A DNA stretch of 64,000 nucleotides. It comes from Desmodus rotundus (Eukaryota > Chordata > Mammalia > Chiroptera > Phyllostomidae). The first letter of the stretch is position 1; every line of letters begins with the position of its first letter. Both the position numbers and the translations under genes were made by a program. Under the pieces are notes generated by a model that did not search any database, had not been told where the DNA came from, and saw nothing but the letters and a program-made list of their open reading frames with translations. Location: positions 28,182,470 to 28,246,469 of the forward strand of contig NC_071394.1 in assembly GCF_022682495.2 (NCBI RefSeq). Direction: 5' to 3'. Positions 34,616-46,690 of the stretch are shown piece after piece.

Positions 34616-37401
34616 TAAAGTTCTTACAAAGACTTTAATATATGCTTATTTCTTCTTTAATTACGCTTTTTGAAATAAAGTCTGTCAAATAGCCATGTGC
34701 CTTCCATTGTAGACATACAAGAATATTGTGGAGTAGATTTAAACAATTTTGGGGGGATTCTTAGCCTGTTTTAGCCTGGTGAACTCTGCTGGCCTTATCC
34801 TGATGACTTCCTGAGACTCTGCTTCACCACAAAGTTCCTCAGGTCCTTTGAGAATGGAGGCTGGTCTTGTTGTACTCTGAGACTTCTGCTGAGTGGCTGT
34901 AGATCCAGCACTGATGCCAGGTTTGAATCTGTATCAACCTGGTGACCACCACTCACCCCCACCTGGTGACTCAAACTGCCTCATGAAACTCATGTACTGT
35001 CAGGGCCTTTTTTGTGGCTGAGTCTAATAGGCAGCTGGCAGCAGAGCTGGATCTCAGCGTGACTTAGGCCTTTTGCTGACTGACCCCAGGCTCAGAAGAG
35101 GCAACCATCAACTGTGGATTGTTTTGTAACTTCTAACAGGTAGTCTGGGGCCAGTCACAGGCAGTGTCTGACATTGACTTGCAGGAGATTCCCTCCCAAA
35201 ATGTCCAGAACCAACACACCTAGTGGCTGACTTCAGTCCACATCAGAGCACAACCGAATCACTTTCACAAGTGGCATGCCCAAAGGGAGGTTTTGGAACA
35301 TACCAGACCCTGCTGGGGTGAATTCCACTTTGTGGGGTCAGCCCGGGATCAGCAGCTCATAAGAGTTGGGAGTCAGACCTCACGGCCAGTCTTAGGCTCA
35401 ACCCACCCACGGACAGGCCAACAGCAATTAAGACTCAACCATGACAGGAGGGCTCACATTACCCACACAAGGGACATTCCTGGATTACCTAGCTCAGATA
35501 AGGGAGATTGCACCACTGAGCCCCATAGGACACCTACTGTATGAGGCCACCTACCAAGACTGGGAGACATAACAGATATATCTGATACACAGAAATACAG
35601 AGAGATGGCCAAAAAGAGGAGACAGAGAAACATGTCCCAAATGAAAGAAAAAGAGAAATCCCCAGAAAAAGAACTAGATGTGATGGAGGCAAGCAATCTA
35701 CCAAATATAAGAGTTCAAAACAATGATTATAAGGATGCTCAAGAAACTTACTGAGAACTTCGTCAGCATAAAAAAGGACATAGAAACCATAACAATGAGC
35801 CAGTCAGAAATGAATATAGTATCTAAAATGAAACATACATTAGAAGGAAGCAACAGTAGACTACACAAAGCAGAAATCGAATCAGCAATTTGGAAGACAG
35901 GGTTGCAGAAAACACCCAATTAGAGCAGCAAAAAGAAAAAAAAAAGAAAATGAGGATAGTTGAAGGGACCCCTGGGACAATATCTGCATCACAGGGGAAC
36001 CAGAAGGAGAAGAGAGACAGCAAGGGATTGAGAATGTATCTGAAGAAACAATGACAGGAAACTTTCCTAACTGGATAAAGGAGAAAGACACACAAATCCA
36101 TGAAGCACAGAGAGGCTTAAATGAGATGAACCCAAAGAGGCCCACACCAAGACACGTCATAGTTAAAATGGCAAAGGTTAAAGACAAAGACTCTTAAAAG
36201 CAGCTAGAGAAAGATAGTTGCCTACAAGGGAGCTCCTATAAGACTGTCAGCTGGTTTCTCAGTAGAAACACTTCAGGTTGGAAGGGTTTGGCATGAAATA
36301 TTAAAAGTGATGAAAAGCAAGGACCTACAGACACCACTGCTCTACCCAGCAAGGCTATTGTTTAAAATTGAAGTAGAAATAAAGAGCTTCCTAGACAAGA
36401 TAAAGCTAAAGGAGTTTATTACCACCAAACCAGTATTACACGCAATGTTACAGGGACTTAAAAAGAAAAAAAGAGGAACATAATTATAAAGAATAAAATG
36501 GTAATAAACACATACCTATCAATAATCACGTTAAATGTACATGACTTAAATGCTTCAATCAAAAGACATAGGGTATCTGAGTGGTTAAGAAAACAAGACT
36601 CATATATATGATTATTTATAGGAGACCCACCTCAGAATGAAAGACACAGATTGAAAGTAAAGGTATATAAAAAGATACTCCATGCAAATGGAAATGTACA
36701 AAAAGCTGGGGTAGTAATACTTACATCAGACAAAATAGACCTTAAAACAAGGGCTATAGTAAGAGATAAAGAAGGACATCACATAATGATAAAGGGATCG
36801 GTCCACTAGAGGATATAACTGTTGTATACTTTTATGCAATGAACATAGGAACACCTAAATTTATAAAGCAAATGTTGCTGCACATAAAGGGAGAGGTGAC
36901 AGTAACGTAGCATAATAGGGGATTTTAACACCCCATTAACACCAGGGATGGATCTTCCAGACAGAAAATCAATAAGAAAGCAGTGGCCTTAAATGACACA
37001 CTAGACCAGATGGATTTAACTAATAATTTCAGAGCATTTCATTTTAAAGCACCAGAATATGCATTTTTTTCCAAGTGCACATGGAATATTTCTGGGATAG
37101 ACTACCTGTTAGGATATAAAACATGACTCAGGAAATTTAATAAGATTTATATCAAGCATCTTCTCTGACCATAGTGGCATGAAACTAGAAATCAATTACA
37201 AGGAAAAAAACAGAAAAACACACAAATGGGGGCTAAATAACATGTTACTGAACAATGAATGGGTTGGCAATGAGATCATGGAAGAAATCCGAGACACATG
37301 AAAATGAAATCACAATGTCAGAAAATTTATTGAACGTAGTTAAAGCAATCCTAAAAAGAAAATTTACAGCATTTCAAGCTCATCTCAAGAAACAAGAAAA
37401 A

Positions 37402-37614
37402 CCTTGCACTGACTGGTGTGGCTCAGTTGATTGGGTGTCATCCCGCAAAGCAGGGGGCTGTCAGTTCGATTCCCAGTCAGGGCACGTGCCTGGGTTGTGG
37501 GTTCGGTCCCTGGTGGGGTTGTATGCAAGAGGCAACTGATCTGTGTTTTTCTCCCTGTCTTTCTCCCTTGCCCTCTCTCTAAAACTAAATAAATAAATAA
37601 AATCTTTAAAAAAA
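37402..37614 (+). mobile_element. Ves SINE nested in the L1, with target-site duplication
   Basis: Head 'gcactgactggtgtggctcag', 'tcagttcgattcccagtcag', 'gggcacgtgcctgggttgtg', 'agaggcaactgatctgtg', CT-rich block and (TAAA)n-ATCTTTAAA tail. The 11-bp duplication aacaagaaaaa lies at 37391-37401 and 37615-37625. The L1 text reads through smoothly when the insert is ignored. The open frame 37255-37539 is a chimaera of L1 and SINE, not a gene. Confidence 0.95.
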
Positions 37615-39328
37615 AACAAGAAAAATCTCAAATAAACAATCTAACCTTATACCTAAAGGAACTAGAAAAAGAACAAGAAACAAAGCCCAAAGTGAGTAGA
37701 AGGGAGGAGATAATGAAGATCAGAGTAGAAATAAACAAAATAGAATTTAAAAGAACAATGCAAAAGATCAGTGAAATCAAGAGCAGGTCCTCTGAAAGGA
37801 TAAGTGAGGTTGAAAAACCTTTAATAGCACTCATCAAGATAAAAAGAAAGAGGACCCAATAATAAACTATCAGAAAGGGAAACTGAGGAAACAATCCTAT
37901 TTACAGTTTCATAAAAAATAATAATACCTACGAGTAAATTTAAGCAAAGAAGTAAAAGACCTGTACTTGGAAAATTATAAGACACTGAGTAAAGAAAGTG
38001 AAGATACAAATGAAGCATATACTGTGTTCATGGATAGGAAGAATTTGTACAGTTAAAATGTCCATACTACCCGAAAAACCCTATAAATTTAATGCAATTC
38101 CTATTAAAATACCAGTGGCATTTTTCACAGAACTAAAACAAATAATCCAAAAATGTATATGTTATCACAAAAGACCCTGAATAGCCACATCAGTCTTGAG
38201 AAAGAAGATCAAAGTTGGAGGAGGTATGCTGTCTGCTATCAAACTATACTATAAGGCTATAGTAATCAAAATAGTATGGTACTGGCCTAAATACAGACAT
38301 GTAGATTAATAGAACAGAATAAAGAGCCCAGAAGTAAACTTACATGGTCAATTAATATATGACAAAGGAGTCAAGAACCTACAATGTGGTAAGGACAGTC
38401 TATTCAATAAATGGTGTTGGGAAAGCTGGACAGATATGTACAAAAAATGAAACTAAACCATCCTCTTACACAATATATAAGAGTAAATTCAAAATGGATT
38501 AAAGACTTAAATGTAAGACATGAAACCATAAAACTCTTAGAAGAAAACATTGGCAGTAAAATCTTTGACATTTCTCTTAGCAATATTTTTTTCTGGTATA
38601 ACTCCTAGGGCAAGGGAAACCAAAGAAAAAATAAACAGATGGGACTGCATCAAACTAAAAAGTTTTTGAACAGCAAAGGAAACCATCAACAAAATGAAAA
38701 GATGACCTACTGAATGGGAGAAGATATTCACCAATGATACATCCAACAAGGGGTTAAAATTTAAGATTTTTAAAGAACTTCTACGACTTAACACCAAACA
38801 AACAAACAACCCAATTAAAAAATGGAATACCTGAGTAGACACTTTTCCAAAGAAGACATACAGATGGCCAATGGACATATGAAAAGTTGCTTAAAGTCAC
38901 TGATCATCAGAGAAATGCAAATTGAAACTACAGTGTGATACCACTTCACGCCTGACACAATGGTTGTCATAATAAGACAACAAACAACAAGTGCTGGTGA
39001 GGATGTGGTGAAAGGGGAACCCTCATGCACTGTTGGTGGGAATGCAGATTGATGCAGCTGCTATGGAAAACAGTATGGAGTGTCCTCAAAATATTAAACA
39101 TGGATCTGCCTTATGACCCAGCAATTCCACTTCTGGGGATATGTCTCAAGAAACCCAGAACACTAATTTGAAAGAATATATGCACCCCTATGTTCATTCT
39201 AGTGCTATTTACAATAGCCAAGCTATGGAAGCTACCCAATTGCCCATCAGTCAACAAGTGGGTTAAAATAGTTGTGAGAGATATATATTCTATTTATATA
39301 TATTTGTATTTATTTTTATTTATATATA

Positions 39329-40011
39329 TTTTCTGTCTGGAAGAAATCAAGAGCCATTGTTAATATACTGGGAACAGTTTGTGTGACACTGGTGTAACCT
39401 GGCAGCCAAGGAGAGTGGACTGGAATGTGCATGTGTGAACAATGACGACTTCACTGTACTGGTCAATGAGGGTGGTAGACACAGCTGAGTGAGCATGTGT
39501 ACTGTGTGACTATTGCGTTCAAAATGACTGAGTGAGTAGAACAATGAATTTGTATCCAGTTTTGCCTTCAGCTTGAACATTCTGCAGAAACTATTTGGAT
39601 GATTCAGAAGGCCACAGCTATGGGCCACTGGTGATCGACAGCTTCATCACGACAATGCACCCACTCATGCTTCACGTCTCATGCAGAGTTTTTTTGTGAA
39701 ACATCAAATCACCCAGGTCACTCAGCCCCCCTCCAGCCCAGAGTTGGCACCCTGCGACTTCTGGCTTTTCCCAAAACTAAAATCACCTTTGAAAGGGAAG
39801 AGATTTCAGGCCATCAGTGAGATTCAGGAAAATACAACAGGGCAGCTGATGGTGATTGGGAGAACTGTGTGAGGTCCCAAGGTGCCTGCTTTGAAGGGGA
39901 CTGAGGCATCATTGCCCTATGTACAGTGTTTATTGTATCTCGTATCTTCTTCAATAAACATCTCTATTTTTCATGTTACATGGCTGGATAGCTTCTGGAC
40001 AGACCTTGTAT
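39329..40011 (+). mobile_element. Mariner, internally deleted, nested in the L1
   Basis: The left end carries 'ttctgtctggaagaaatc' and the right end 'gatagcttctggacagacc', which pair as degenerate inverted repeats next to TA-rich edges. The 3' part encodes mariner transposase: HHDNAPTHA, then PELAPCDFWLFPKLK, with 34 residues between the two Asp, the D34D spacing of mariners. The first catalytic Asp and the DNA-binding part are missing: the text jumps at about 39635 from 5' untranslated sequence to just before HHDNAP. At about 680 bp it is roughly half a full mariner (about 1.3 kb). An AATAAA-like 'caataaacat' follows the coding remnant. Confidence 0.87.
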
Positions 40012-40035
40012 ATAGAAGTATTACTCAGCCATTAT

Positions 40036-40110
40036 CTGAAAAATAGGGGAATAAGAGTATCTACCTTCTGGAGATTTAAGCTTTGGAACTAATGTATGTA
40101 AAGGGTCTAG
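40036..40110 (-). mobile_element. MIR-like fragment, antisense, abutting the L1
   Basis: 'attatctgaaaaatagggg' and 'aataagagtatctacctt' resemble the antisense MIR ('catctgtaaaatggggataat'). It joins the truncated L1 directly. Confidence 0.5.
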
Positions 40111-40619
40111 TGGTTTGTGTTTTGCTGGAAGCACATAATAAATTGTACCTAACATCTTCATGTGGATGTGATAAGATGGTATGGATTATAGAGGCCCACA
40201 GTTAATGTAAACATTTTACAGAGGCTGTTTCAGTTGTCATTCTGAGACAACCTTTTTCTTGGCAACTAACAACTGGCAAATGGAGGTGCTTGAATTTTCT
40301 TACTGTTCTCATTTACTATTGAAGATGCCAATGGGACATAGATTGTGAAGACCAGGTAAAGCAGCATTTTGATGAACTGGGGAAGAGACATCTTCCATAG
40401 GGTTGTAAAACTGTATGGTTTCCTGGGGGTTACTGTTCTCAAGGTGGAATTGCCTGTGTTTGGCTGGTGTAGGCGAGAGTATTGAAGTCTTTGTGGTGGG
40501 GCGCTCAGTACATCCGCACAGTGGTGTCTTTACGCCCATGGCGCTTCATGTTTGCCTTTGCTACCATTTACATTTTTGTATTTTAGCATTTTATGATAAA
40601 TTTGTTGGGGGGTTGTTGT

Positions 40620-40845
40620 TGCTTCCATAATTAGATTGAATATTCTTTAAGGAAGGGACAATGTCCTCCTCTTTGTATTCTTGGTGTAGAGCCCAGGGAT
40701 ATTAAATTGGTACCACTAGTGTTAGCTCCACGGGGCAGGAAGTTTTTATTTCTCTCATTTACTAATGTACGTTAAATACTCTTAACAATGCTTGGCACAT
40801 AGTACTTACTCAATAAATATTTGTTGAACAAATGAATCTTGTACT
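40620..40845 (+). mobile_element. L2 3' end, sense
   Basis: 'ctttaaggaagggacaatgt', 'cttggtgtagagcccagg' and the closing 'gcttggcacatagtacttac' with 'tcaataaatatttgttgaac' match the L2 3' terminus. There may be two partly overlapping fragments. Confidence 0.72.
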
Positions 40846-42000
40846 CAAGATACAACGTTTAATATTTAAGAATATTCGTCTGGTATTAGATTGGGTCGGA
40901 TTTGGCAGAGTGGTCTAGAACTGAAGTTAGTAGGTGAGCTCCAACAGAGCTTGCAGTTGGCTGACATTCGGCTTTAGTGTGGCTCCAGGTTGGGAGGACA
41001 GGACCTTAGTTTGGATCTTTAGCTTAATAAACAGTGAAATGGTCAGAAGTCAGTAAGCGGGAGAGAAGAATGGACGTAAAGCCATAGATATTTTACAAAC
41101 CCAGTAACCATCTATGATTAAGCAATATATAAACATTTTGTGTTAGTAGTCACTAGTAAGGGAAATCCTTCTGTGGGAAGTGGAGTGCTGGGAATTATAA
41201 ACAACAAAGAAGTACGTAAAGAAGTTAGGAAATGTATTTGGAAAGTCATGAGACTAAATTTATAGTATTGTTCTTAAATATTTAAGATTGGCTAAAGTTT
41301 AATTTTCCTTTTTGTTTCATGTTTTTTTCAATGAGCTAGAAATATATTTTATGGTTAAACTTTATTAGAGCACATATGTTTTCTTTCTGAGAATAAAAGC
41401 TTGATAATTTGAATACTATGTTTATATAGGAATTTGTTAGGTATAGTATGTTTCTAGAGCAGGAAACATTAACAATTGACCCAGAATAATTAACTGAAGG
41501 GAATTATATTGGAATATTCCTTTCAAGGAAGTGTTTGGGGGTTTTTAATATGATACTTTAATAATAAATGCAGGTGGTAGATTATAATGTTATTTACTGG
41601 CAATAATGAAAATGTGGAAGATAATATTTTCATAGGAAGAATGGTATTATAAAATAGATTGAGAATAAATCTAATTTGTAGAAATGGATACTAGGACTCT
41701 TCATTAGTGTATCATTAAATACTACATTTGTTAATATTACGTATTTTTCACTAGATAATGGAACTACAAGGGAATACCTGCCTTGAAACCTTGCCCCACT
41801 GGGGATGTGAGTTCCTTTGCCCACTGTGCGAGGGGTGAAGAGGGGAAGCAGACAGACACAGAGACCGACCCAGCACTTTCACATCATTTTCACCGCAGTA
41901 TACCGTTCTATTTTACTATTAGTTGTTGTTAATCTCTTACTGTGCCTCGTTTTGTAAACTGAACTTTATCCCACGTATGTATGGGAAAAACACAGTATGT
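40846..42000. other. Intron without recognised features
   Basis: AT-rich single-copy-looking sequence; no gene or repeat that I can name. Confidence 0.5.
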
Positions 42001-42002
42001 AT

Positions 42003-42420
42003 AGGTGACCCTTGGACGACACGGAAGTCAGGGGCGCCAACACCCTGCACAATCTAAAACCCATGTATAACTTTTTACTCCCCGAAAACTTTACTGTGGT
42101 TGCTCTTTGTTACGCATGGGAGATTGGTTCTAGGACTCCAGTGGATATAAGAAATCCACAGATGGTTAAGTCTCCTGTGTAAAAGGAGGCATTGTCTATG
42201 AATGCATACAGTCGGTCCTCCATATCCTTGGACTCCCAACCGAACTGAAAACAGTACAGCTATTCATTGGAAAAAATATGTACAGGTAGACCCGCGCCCT
42301 TCAGACCTGCACTGTTCAAGGGTCTGCTGGAGAGGGATACGAACTGTCTGAGGCCACAGGCATCTACTGGGGGTCTCGGAACTTATCTCCCATGGATAAG
42401 GAGGAACTCCTGTGCTACTT
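42003..42420. mobile_element. Composite of two Tigger-type DNA transposons
   Basis: The outer left end 'tgacccttggacgacacgg' belongs to the same Tigger type as 32014-32339, and 'tgttcaagggtctgctgg' near 42310 is its right end. Between and beyond are parts of a MER2-like Tigger: 'gattggttctaggactcc', 'cagtcggtcctccatatcc' and 'cccatggataaggagg'. The order suggests one element inserted in another, followed by rearrangement. Confidence 0.68.
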
Positions 42421-42777
42421 TAAACACAATTTCACACAACCAACATTTCATTATATATTATGTCCAACATTTTGGTAATAGAGCTTATTGATTTAATGAG
42501 TGAATACTCTCCTACAAATATTTGAAGGAAACTGACATTTTTTCCCTACCCATTCTGTGCTTCATGTTCAGCTATTTTGGCTATTTGATAAAGATTGAAA
42601 TTTTCAATTGATGGTACAGCCATGTCTTGCCTACTGGTTTTCTAATCCGAAAAAGTCAGGCTGTTTTCACACTCAGAAATGACCACTTTCTCTCTGTCTT
42701 TGCTGGTATTGTTTTCCTCCCACTCTCTTGCTTCTTGATTGTCTTAATTTCTTGTTAATATGAATAGCCAAGTAGTA

Positions 42778-42832
42778 GATGCTACTACTACTGCTGCTAG
42801 TGCTGCACAGTAGTAGTGCTGCTGCTGCTGTG
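42778..42832. repeat. Imperfect CTA/CTG trinucleotide repeat
   Basis: 'gctactactactgctgctag' leads into 'cagtagtagtgctgctgctg'. It is non-coding here, since it lies in the intron with no open frame context. Confidence 0.85.
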
Positions 42833-42839
42833 TTTGACC

Positions 42840-44525
42840 TACTACGTTCTTGCCTCAGCGCCAGTATTTAACCAGTGTCTCAAGCTTAGTTCATAATGGG
42901 CTGCATTATGAAATCTTTTCCTTACCTGTTGTGAATAGATTCAGGATGCAAACTATTGAGTTTCTAATTGTTCCCTTCAGAGGTCGAACATTTTTTAAAT
43001 AAATGATTTAAGATAAAGAAAGCATGTTCTCAAACAGATGTAAAGAAGAAAGGAGGGATAGTAAGTATTATTGAAGGGCAGAATCAGGATATAGAAAATC
43101 TTGGAGGATGAAGTAATATGTTGAATCCAAGAAGATAAGATTAAACATTTATTAGGTTTGAATATTCTCCCACCCTTCTCCTAATAGAGGAGAATAGGCA
43201 GGGAGGTCAGGCCTGGGCAGTGACATGGATTAACATCTGTGATATAAAAAACATTTAGGAGTTTTGGTTCACAGTGAATACTGTGTGCAGAAACATTGAT
43301 GTGATCTAGGTTAGCTTACAGACATATTGTTATTTTTTGTGGGGGTTATATGTAGGGTTGACTTACTGACACAAAGTGAGTGAATAAACATTGTAGACCT
43401 ATTTTGTGTTTATGCTCCAGGCACTAAACTCGCATTCCTTTGGAATAGAAAGCACTCGTGTTGAAATTTTTGATAACATACTCTATTGTCAAGAGTTTAA
43501 AAAAAAGCTAGGAGCTTTGCAGACATGTTCTAGAATATAAATTCCGTTTTATGTAGTTCGTTACAAGGTATTTCTTTTCTCATGCTTTTCTTAGGATGGA
43601 CTTCCCGATACTTCTTTATTGTACTCATTGGCTACCGCTTCATTAACCTGAACTCGGGGCCGTGCATGCCTCCTCTACCGACAGAGTGCCCATCATTTGG
43701 CTGAGCTCTTTCTTCCCTTGGGTGGGCTTGTCCCTCGCCTGGCATCCATAGGTCTGTGCCAGAGATAGTACTGCTATTTCTTCCTCCTTGACCACCAGCT
43801 GACCTCTGCAGAGAATATCAGCTTTGTTAAAGAAGCTTTATTGGGGGTATTATTTTATATATAGATACTAGCTGTTTCTACATTATTCTACATGTTGAAT
43901 GTAATGTAGATAGTATCTAAAGTTGGACCCGCATCACTGAATACCATAGAAAGTAAAAAACACTCTTTAATCTATAGCTGTTGGCTACTTTTTAATATGA
44001 GATGGAGATAGTTCTACTTTTTCATTTTGTCTAAAGAAGTCACCTTACTCACTGAGTGCCTTCTGTCCCCACTCTGTCTCAGTACTGACTTGATTGATTG
44101 TGTCACCTGTGCAGTAGTTGGAACTGGATATAAGTACACAATTTCAGGACCTCCCTGCTTCCTCGTAGATCATTTGGCCGTATGTAAGTGATTTAACAGT
44201 CACGCAGTCAGGGTTTTCAGAGTAAATAATTTCCATCGCCGTCACTCTGTCTTCGTATTCCTGACCACTTGTAGGAACATAATATTCTTCAGATAACTTT
44301 ATACAAGTTTAAAAAATCAGCTAAGAATAAATAAAATTTTAAAAATCAAGCTAATTTAAACATTTAGAGGCTTGTATTTTTGTAATAAGAGTGAGTGAAT
44401 AGCTTTTAACTTAAAATGCCAACTGTTGATAAAGTGCCAGTGTAGCGAGGGATTAGCGTAGTCTCTGTAGGGGTGCGGTCTGATCTAAAATGAAGATTCT
44501 ATGTTACGCCTTTCTAAAACTTTCT
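42840..44525. other. Intron without recognised features
   Basis: No repeat family assigned. A G+C-richer part at 43600-43810 ('cttgggtgggcttgtccctc' and neighbours) could be an old element but matches nothing I recognise. Confidence 0.4.
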
Positions 44526-44530
44526 ATTTT

Positions 44531-44757
44531 TGTAATCTTCACCTGAGGACATTTATTGATCTGAGAGACAGAGAGAGAGAGAGAGAGACAGAGAGAGAGA
44601 GAAAGAGAGAGAGAGAGACAGAGTGACAGAGAGAGAGAGACAGAGAGACAGAGAGAGAGAGAGAGAGAGACATCGACCAGGGATCGAACCCTCAAAGTAG
44701 GCCTGTGCCTCAACCTTTTGGTGTGGGGCACAGTGCTTTAACCGACCTGGCCAGGGC
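44531..44757 (-). mobile_element. Ves SINE (long subtype), antisense, with GA expansion
   Basis: 'cttcacctgaggacatttatt' at the tail side, a purine block grown into about 100 bp of GAGA/GACA, then 'catcgaccagggatcgaacc', 'cctcaaccttttggtgtggg' and head 'ccgacctggccagggc'. The leucine/serine-rich minus-strand frame over it is a translation of the GA repeat. Confidence 0.88.
44567..44670. repeat. (GA)n microsatellite with GACA interruptions
   Basis: About 100 bp of GAGAGA punctuated by GACA, arising from the purine block of the host SINE. A long polypurine strand can form triplex structure. Confidence 0.95.
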
Positions 44758-45334
44758 CATGAAGCTTTTTATTTTTTAACTAATATACATACATATTCGT
44801 GAGCAGAGTTTAAAAGGAATAGTAAACTGAATTTCTTTACATAATAGATTATAAGAAAACGTGGAGTGCTAACTCCTGATAAGGTATTAAAAATACTTTC
44901 TTCAGTTATAAATATTTCTTTCTATTACCCAGTCTCTCATGTGTCTAATTACGTAGTTGTTTAGGTTGATTTAAGATTACAAATATTGATGTTGAAAGTT
45001 CATAACCTTGGAGCATCTTTTTTGCATATGCGTGTTACTTATCAAGTTTTATTTACTCATTTATAACTGTGAAAAGTAAAAAACAATCGATTTTAAGAGT
45101 CACACATTTTTAGATTAGAGAGCGTGCAGATTCCATGTTAGCGGCTCCATTATAAAACATTTGAGTTGAAGGGGAAGAAGACCAGTGTCGTGCAGGAGCG
45201 CTGTCCTCACTTTCACCACAGAATGTACTTAAATCAGAATTTCCCAGCGTAGGAAGTCTTAAAGGAGTGAAGAATGTTAGTCTTTGATGTAGCGTGTGGT
45301 TGGTGTTAGCCAACGTGAAGTTCAGGCCCTTTTC

Positions 45335-45412
45335 TTCCCTTGCCTTCCCTTCCCTTGTCCCTCCCTTTTTCCCTTCCCTTCCCTTTCCTTTCCCTTTCCC
45401 TTCCCTTTCCTC
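45335..45412. repeat. (CCCTT)n-like polypyrimidine tract
   Basis: About 75 bp of CCCTTC/CCCTTT units, entirely pyrimidine on this strand apart from the 'ttgcc' and 'ttgtcc' breaks. Confidence 0.9.
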
Positions 45413-46265
45413 CTTAATTGGCCCATGTTTAGTTTACTGAATGTCATCTGGACTCAGTAAAAAGCAAGTGACCTGCATTGAATTAGTGTAATTGTAATAC
45501 AAACAGAATATCGCATAGTTTTGGTCTTATACAGGAAAGGAGAAAGTTGGAAAGGCTTTTCTGTTTGATAAATAGAAACTGAAGATACGGGGATCCAGAC
45601 CTGGTTCATACTTGATTTTACCTTTCATGTCTCTTTGTAAGATCAGTATTTGGACTTTTAGGCATTTTCCTCTATAAAAAATAGTGGTTTCTCTTTGAAA
45701 TTTGCTGTGAAAATTTTTTTTAATGTTACAAATGAAATATATTAAGTCATGGATCTAATTCCTCTTTCATCTTAGAAAGTTAGCGTTGTCCAAAAACTAA
45801 GTACGTTCCTGCAGCACTAGGACTGTCAGGAACTTGGCGTGTTGTTTTACCTTTATCGTGACTAATACTGCAAGGCCCTTTCAAATGCCAATTTATTGCC
45901 TTTTCCTAGTTTGTATCTGTTACATTGTGTTTCAGAGAGGTAATAGCTACATTTATCAGGGGAGCGAAGAACTAAAGAATTGTAATGTTATTTTAAATAA
46001 TGTTTAACATTTTAACTATGTGACTTTGATCTTATAACTTAATCACTTAAATTGATTTTGAAAGTGTCATAAAATGGAGCTGTTTGGCATTCTGAAATTC
46101 ATACCCTATATAACTTACACTGTTCTATCAGGAGACTGAAGGTAAAGAAAAATAGCTATAGACAGGTTAGGTCTTCCTCTTACAGTTCCAGAGACCTTTG
46201 TGCATTTTTGTCTTAAATATTTTGAAACGTTTGTGATTTTTTGTTTGTTTGTTAATAGTCTGTCT
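45413..46265. other. Intron without recognised features
   Basis: No named repeats or genes seen. Confidence 0.45.
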
Positions 46266-46274
46266 TCCTTACTA

Positions 46275-46395
46275 GATTGCCCATGTCAAGGGAGTAGGCA
46301 CCGGGGCTTCCCTTTTTTATCTCGTATTCTTCAGTGCCCAACACAATGCCTGGCATATATTAGGCAATACTATTAGTTAAATAACGTAAAAATGA
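46275..46395 (+). mobile_element. L2 3' end, sense
   Basis: 'caagggagtaggcaccggggc', 'cagtgcccaacacaatgcc' and 'tggcatatattaggcaat' correspond to the L2 3' terminus. Confidence 0.65.
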
Positions 46396-46489
46396 ATAAG
46401 ACAATTATTTATATTAGCATTTAATTAAAAAACCTGTTATCTAAACAACACTCAAGTACTGAGCTATCTAGTAAGTGCTGGTACAGTGT

Positions 46490-46690
46490 AATTGCCTGGC
46501 TCCTGGTGGAATCCTGGCTCTGTATTTGCTGGTTTTATCACTGACGGCAAACTTGACCTCTCTGTATCTCATTTTTTTCACATGTCACATGAGAATACTT
46601 ATAGTTGTCCTCACGAGTTGTTATGAGGATTAAATGAAATAATTAATGTGAAGTCATTGGGAAATATCCCACAGATGTTGATTGATATTT
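46490..46690 (-). mobile_element. MIR SINE, antisense
   Basis: 'ctggtggaatcctggctctg', 'aacttgacctctctgtatct', 'gttgttatgaggattaaatg' and 'aaataattaatgtgaag' follow the antisense MIR from head to end. Confidence 0.85.

Larger units (their letters stand above)
34750..40035 (+). mobile_element. Long L1 mosaic with 5' region, ORF1, endonuclease and ORF2 3' part; 3' UTR missing
   Basis: From 5' to 3': a G+C-richer 5' region (about 34750-35600) and an ORF1 region with coiled-coil-like Lys/Glu-rich text and 'agaggcccacaccaagacac' (about 35600-36480). The ORF2 endonuclease half follows (about 36500-37380; a frame reads LNASIKRHRV, and KAGVVILTSDK is followed by DFNTPL in another frame), then a Ves SINE insertion. 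The ORF2 text continues to about 37860 and jumps directly to the 3' part (37880-39280), so most of the reverse transcriptase is deleted. After a TA-rich patch and a nested mariner it resumes briefly ('attactcagcca', about 40020) and runs into a MIR-like fragment without its own 3' UTR. Many stops make it inactive. The exact 5' boundary is uncertain. Confidence 0.85.

Noticed and set aside
37255..37539. 94-codon open frame, plus strand
   Set aside because: It is an L1 ORF2 remnant continued into the nested Ves SINE; the frame is chimaeric by insertion.
44504..44731. Leu/Ser-rich minus-strand frame
   Set aside because: It is a translation of the GA repeat in a SINE.
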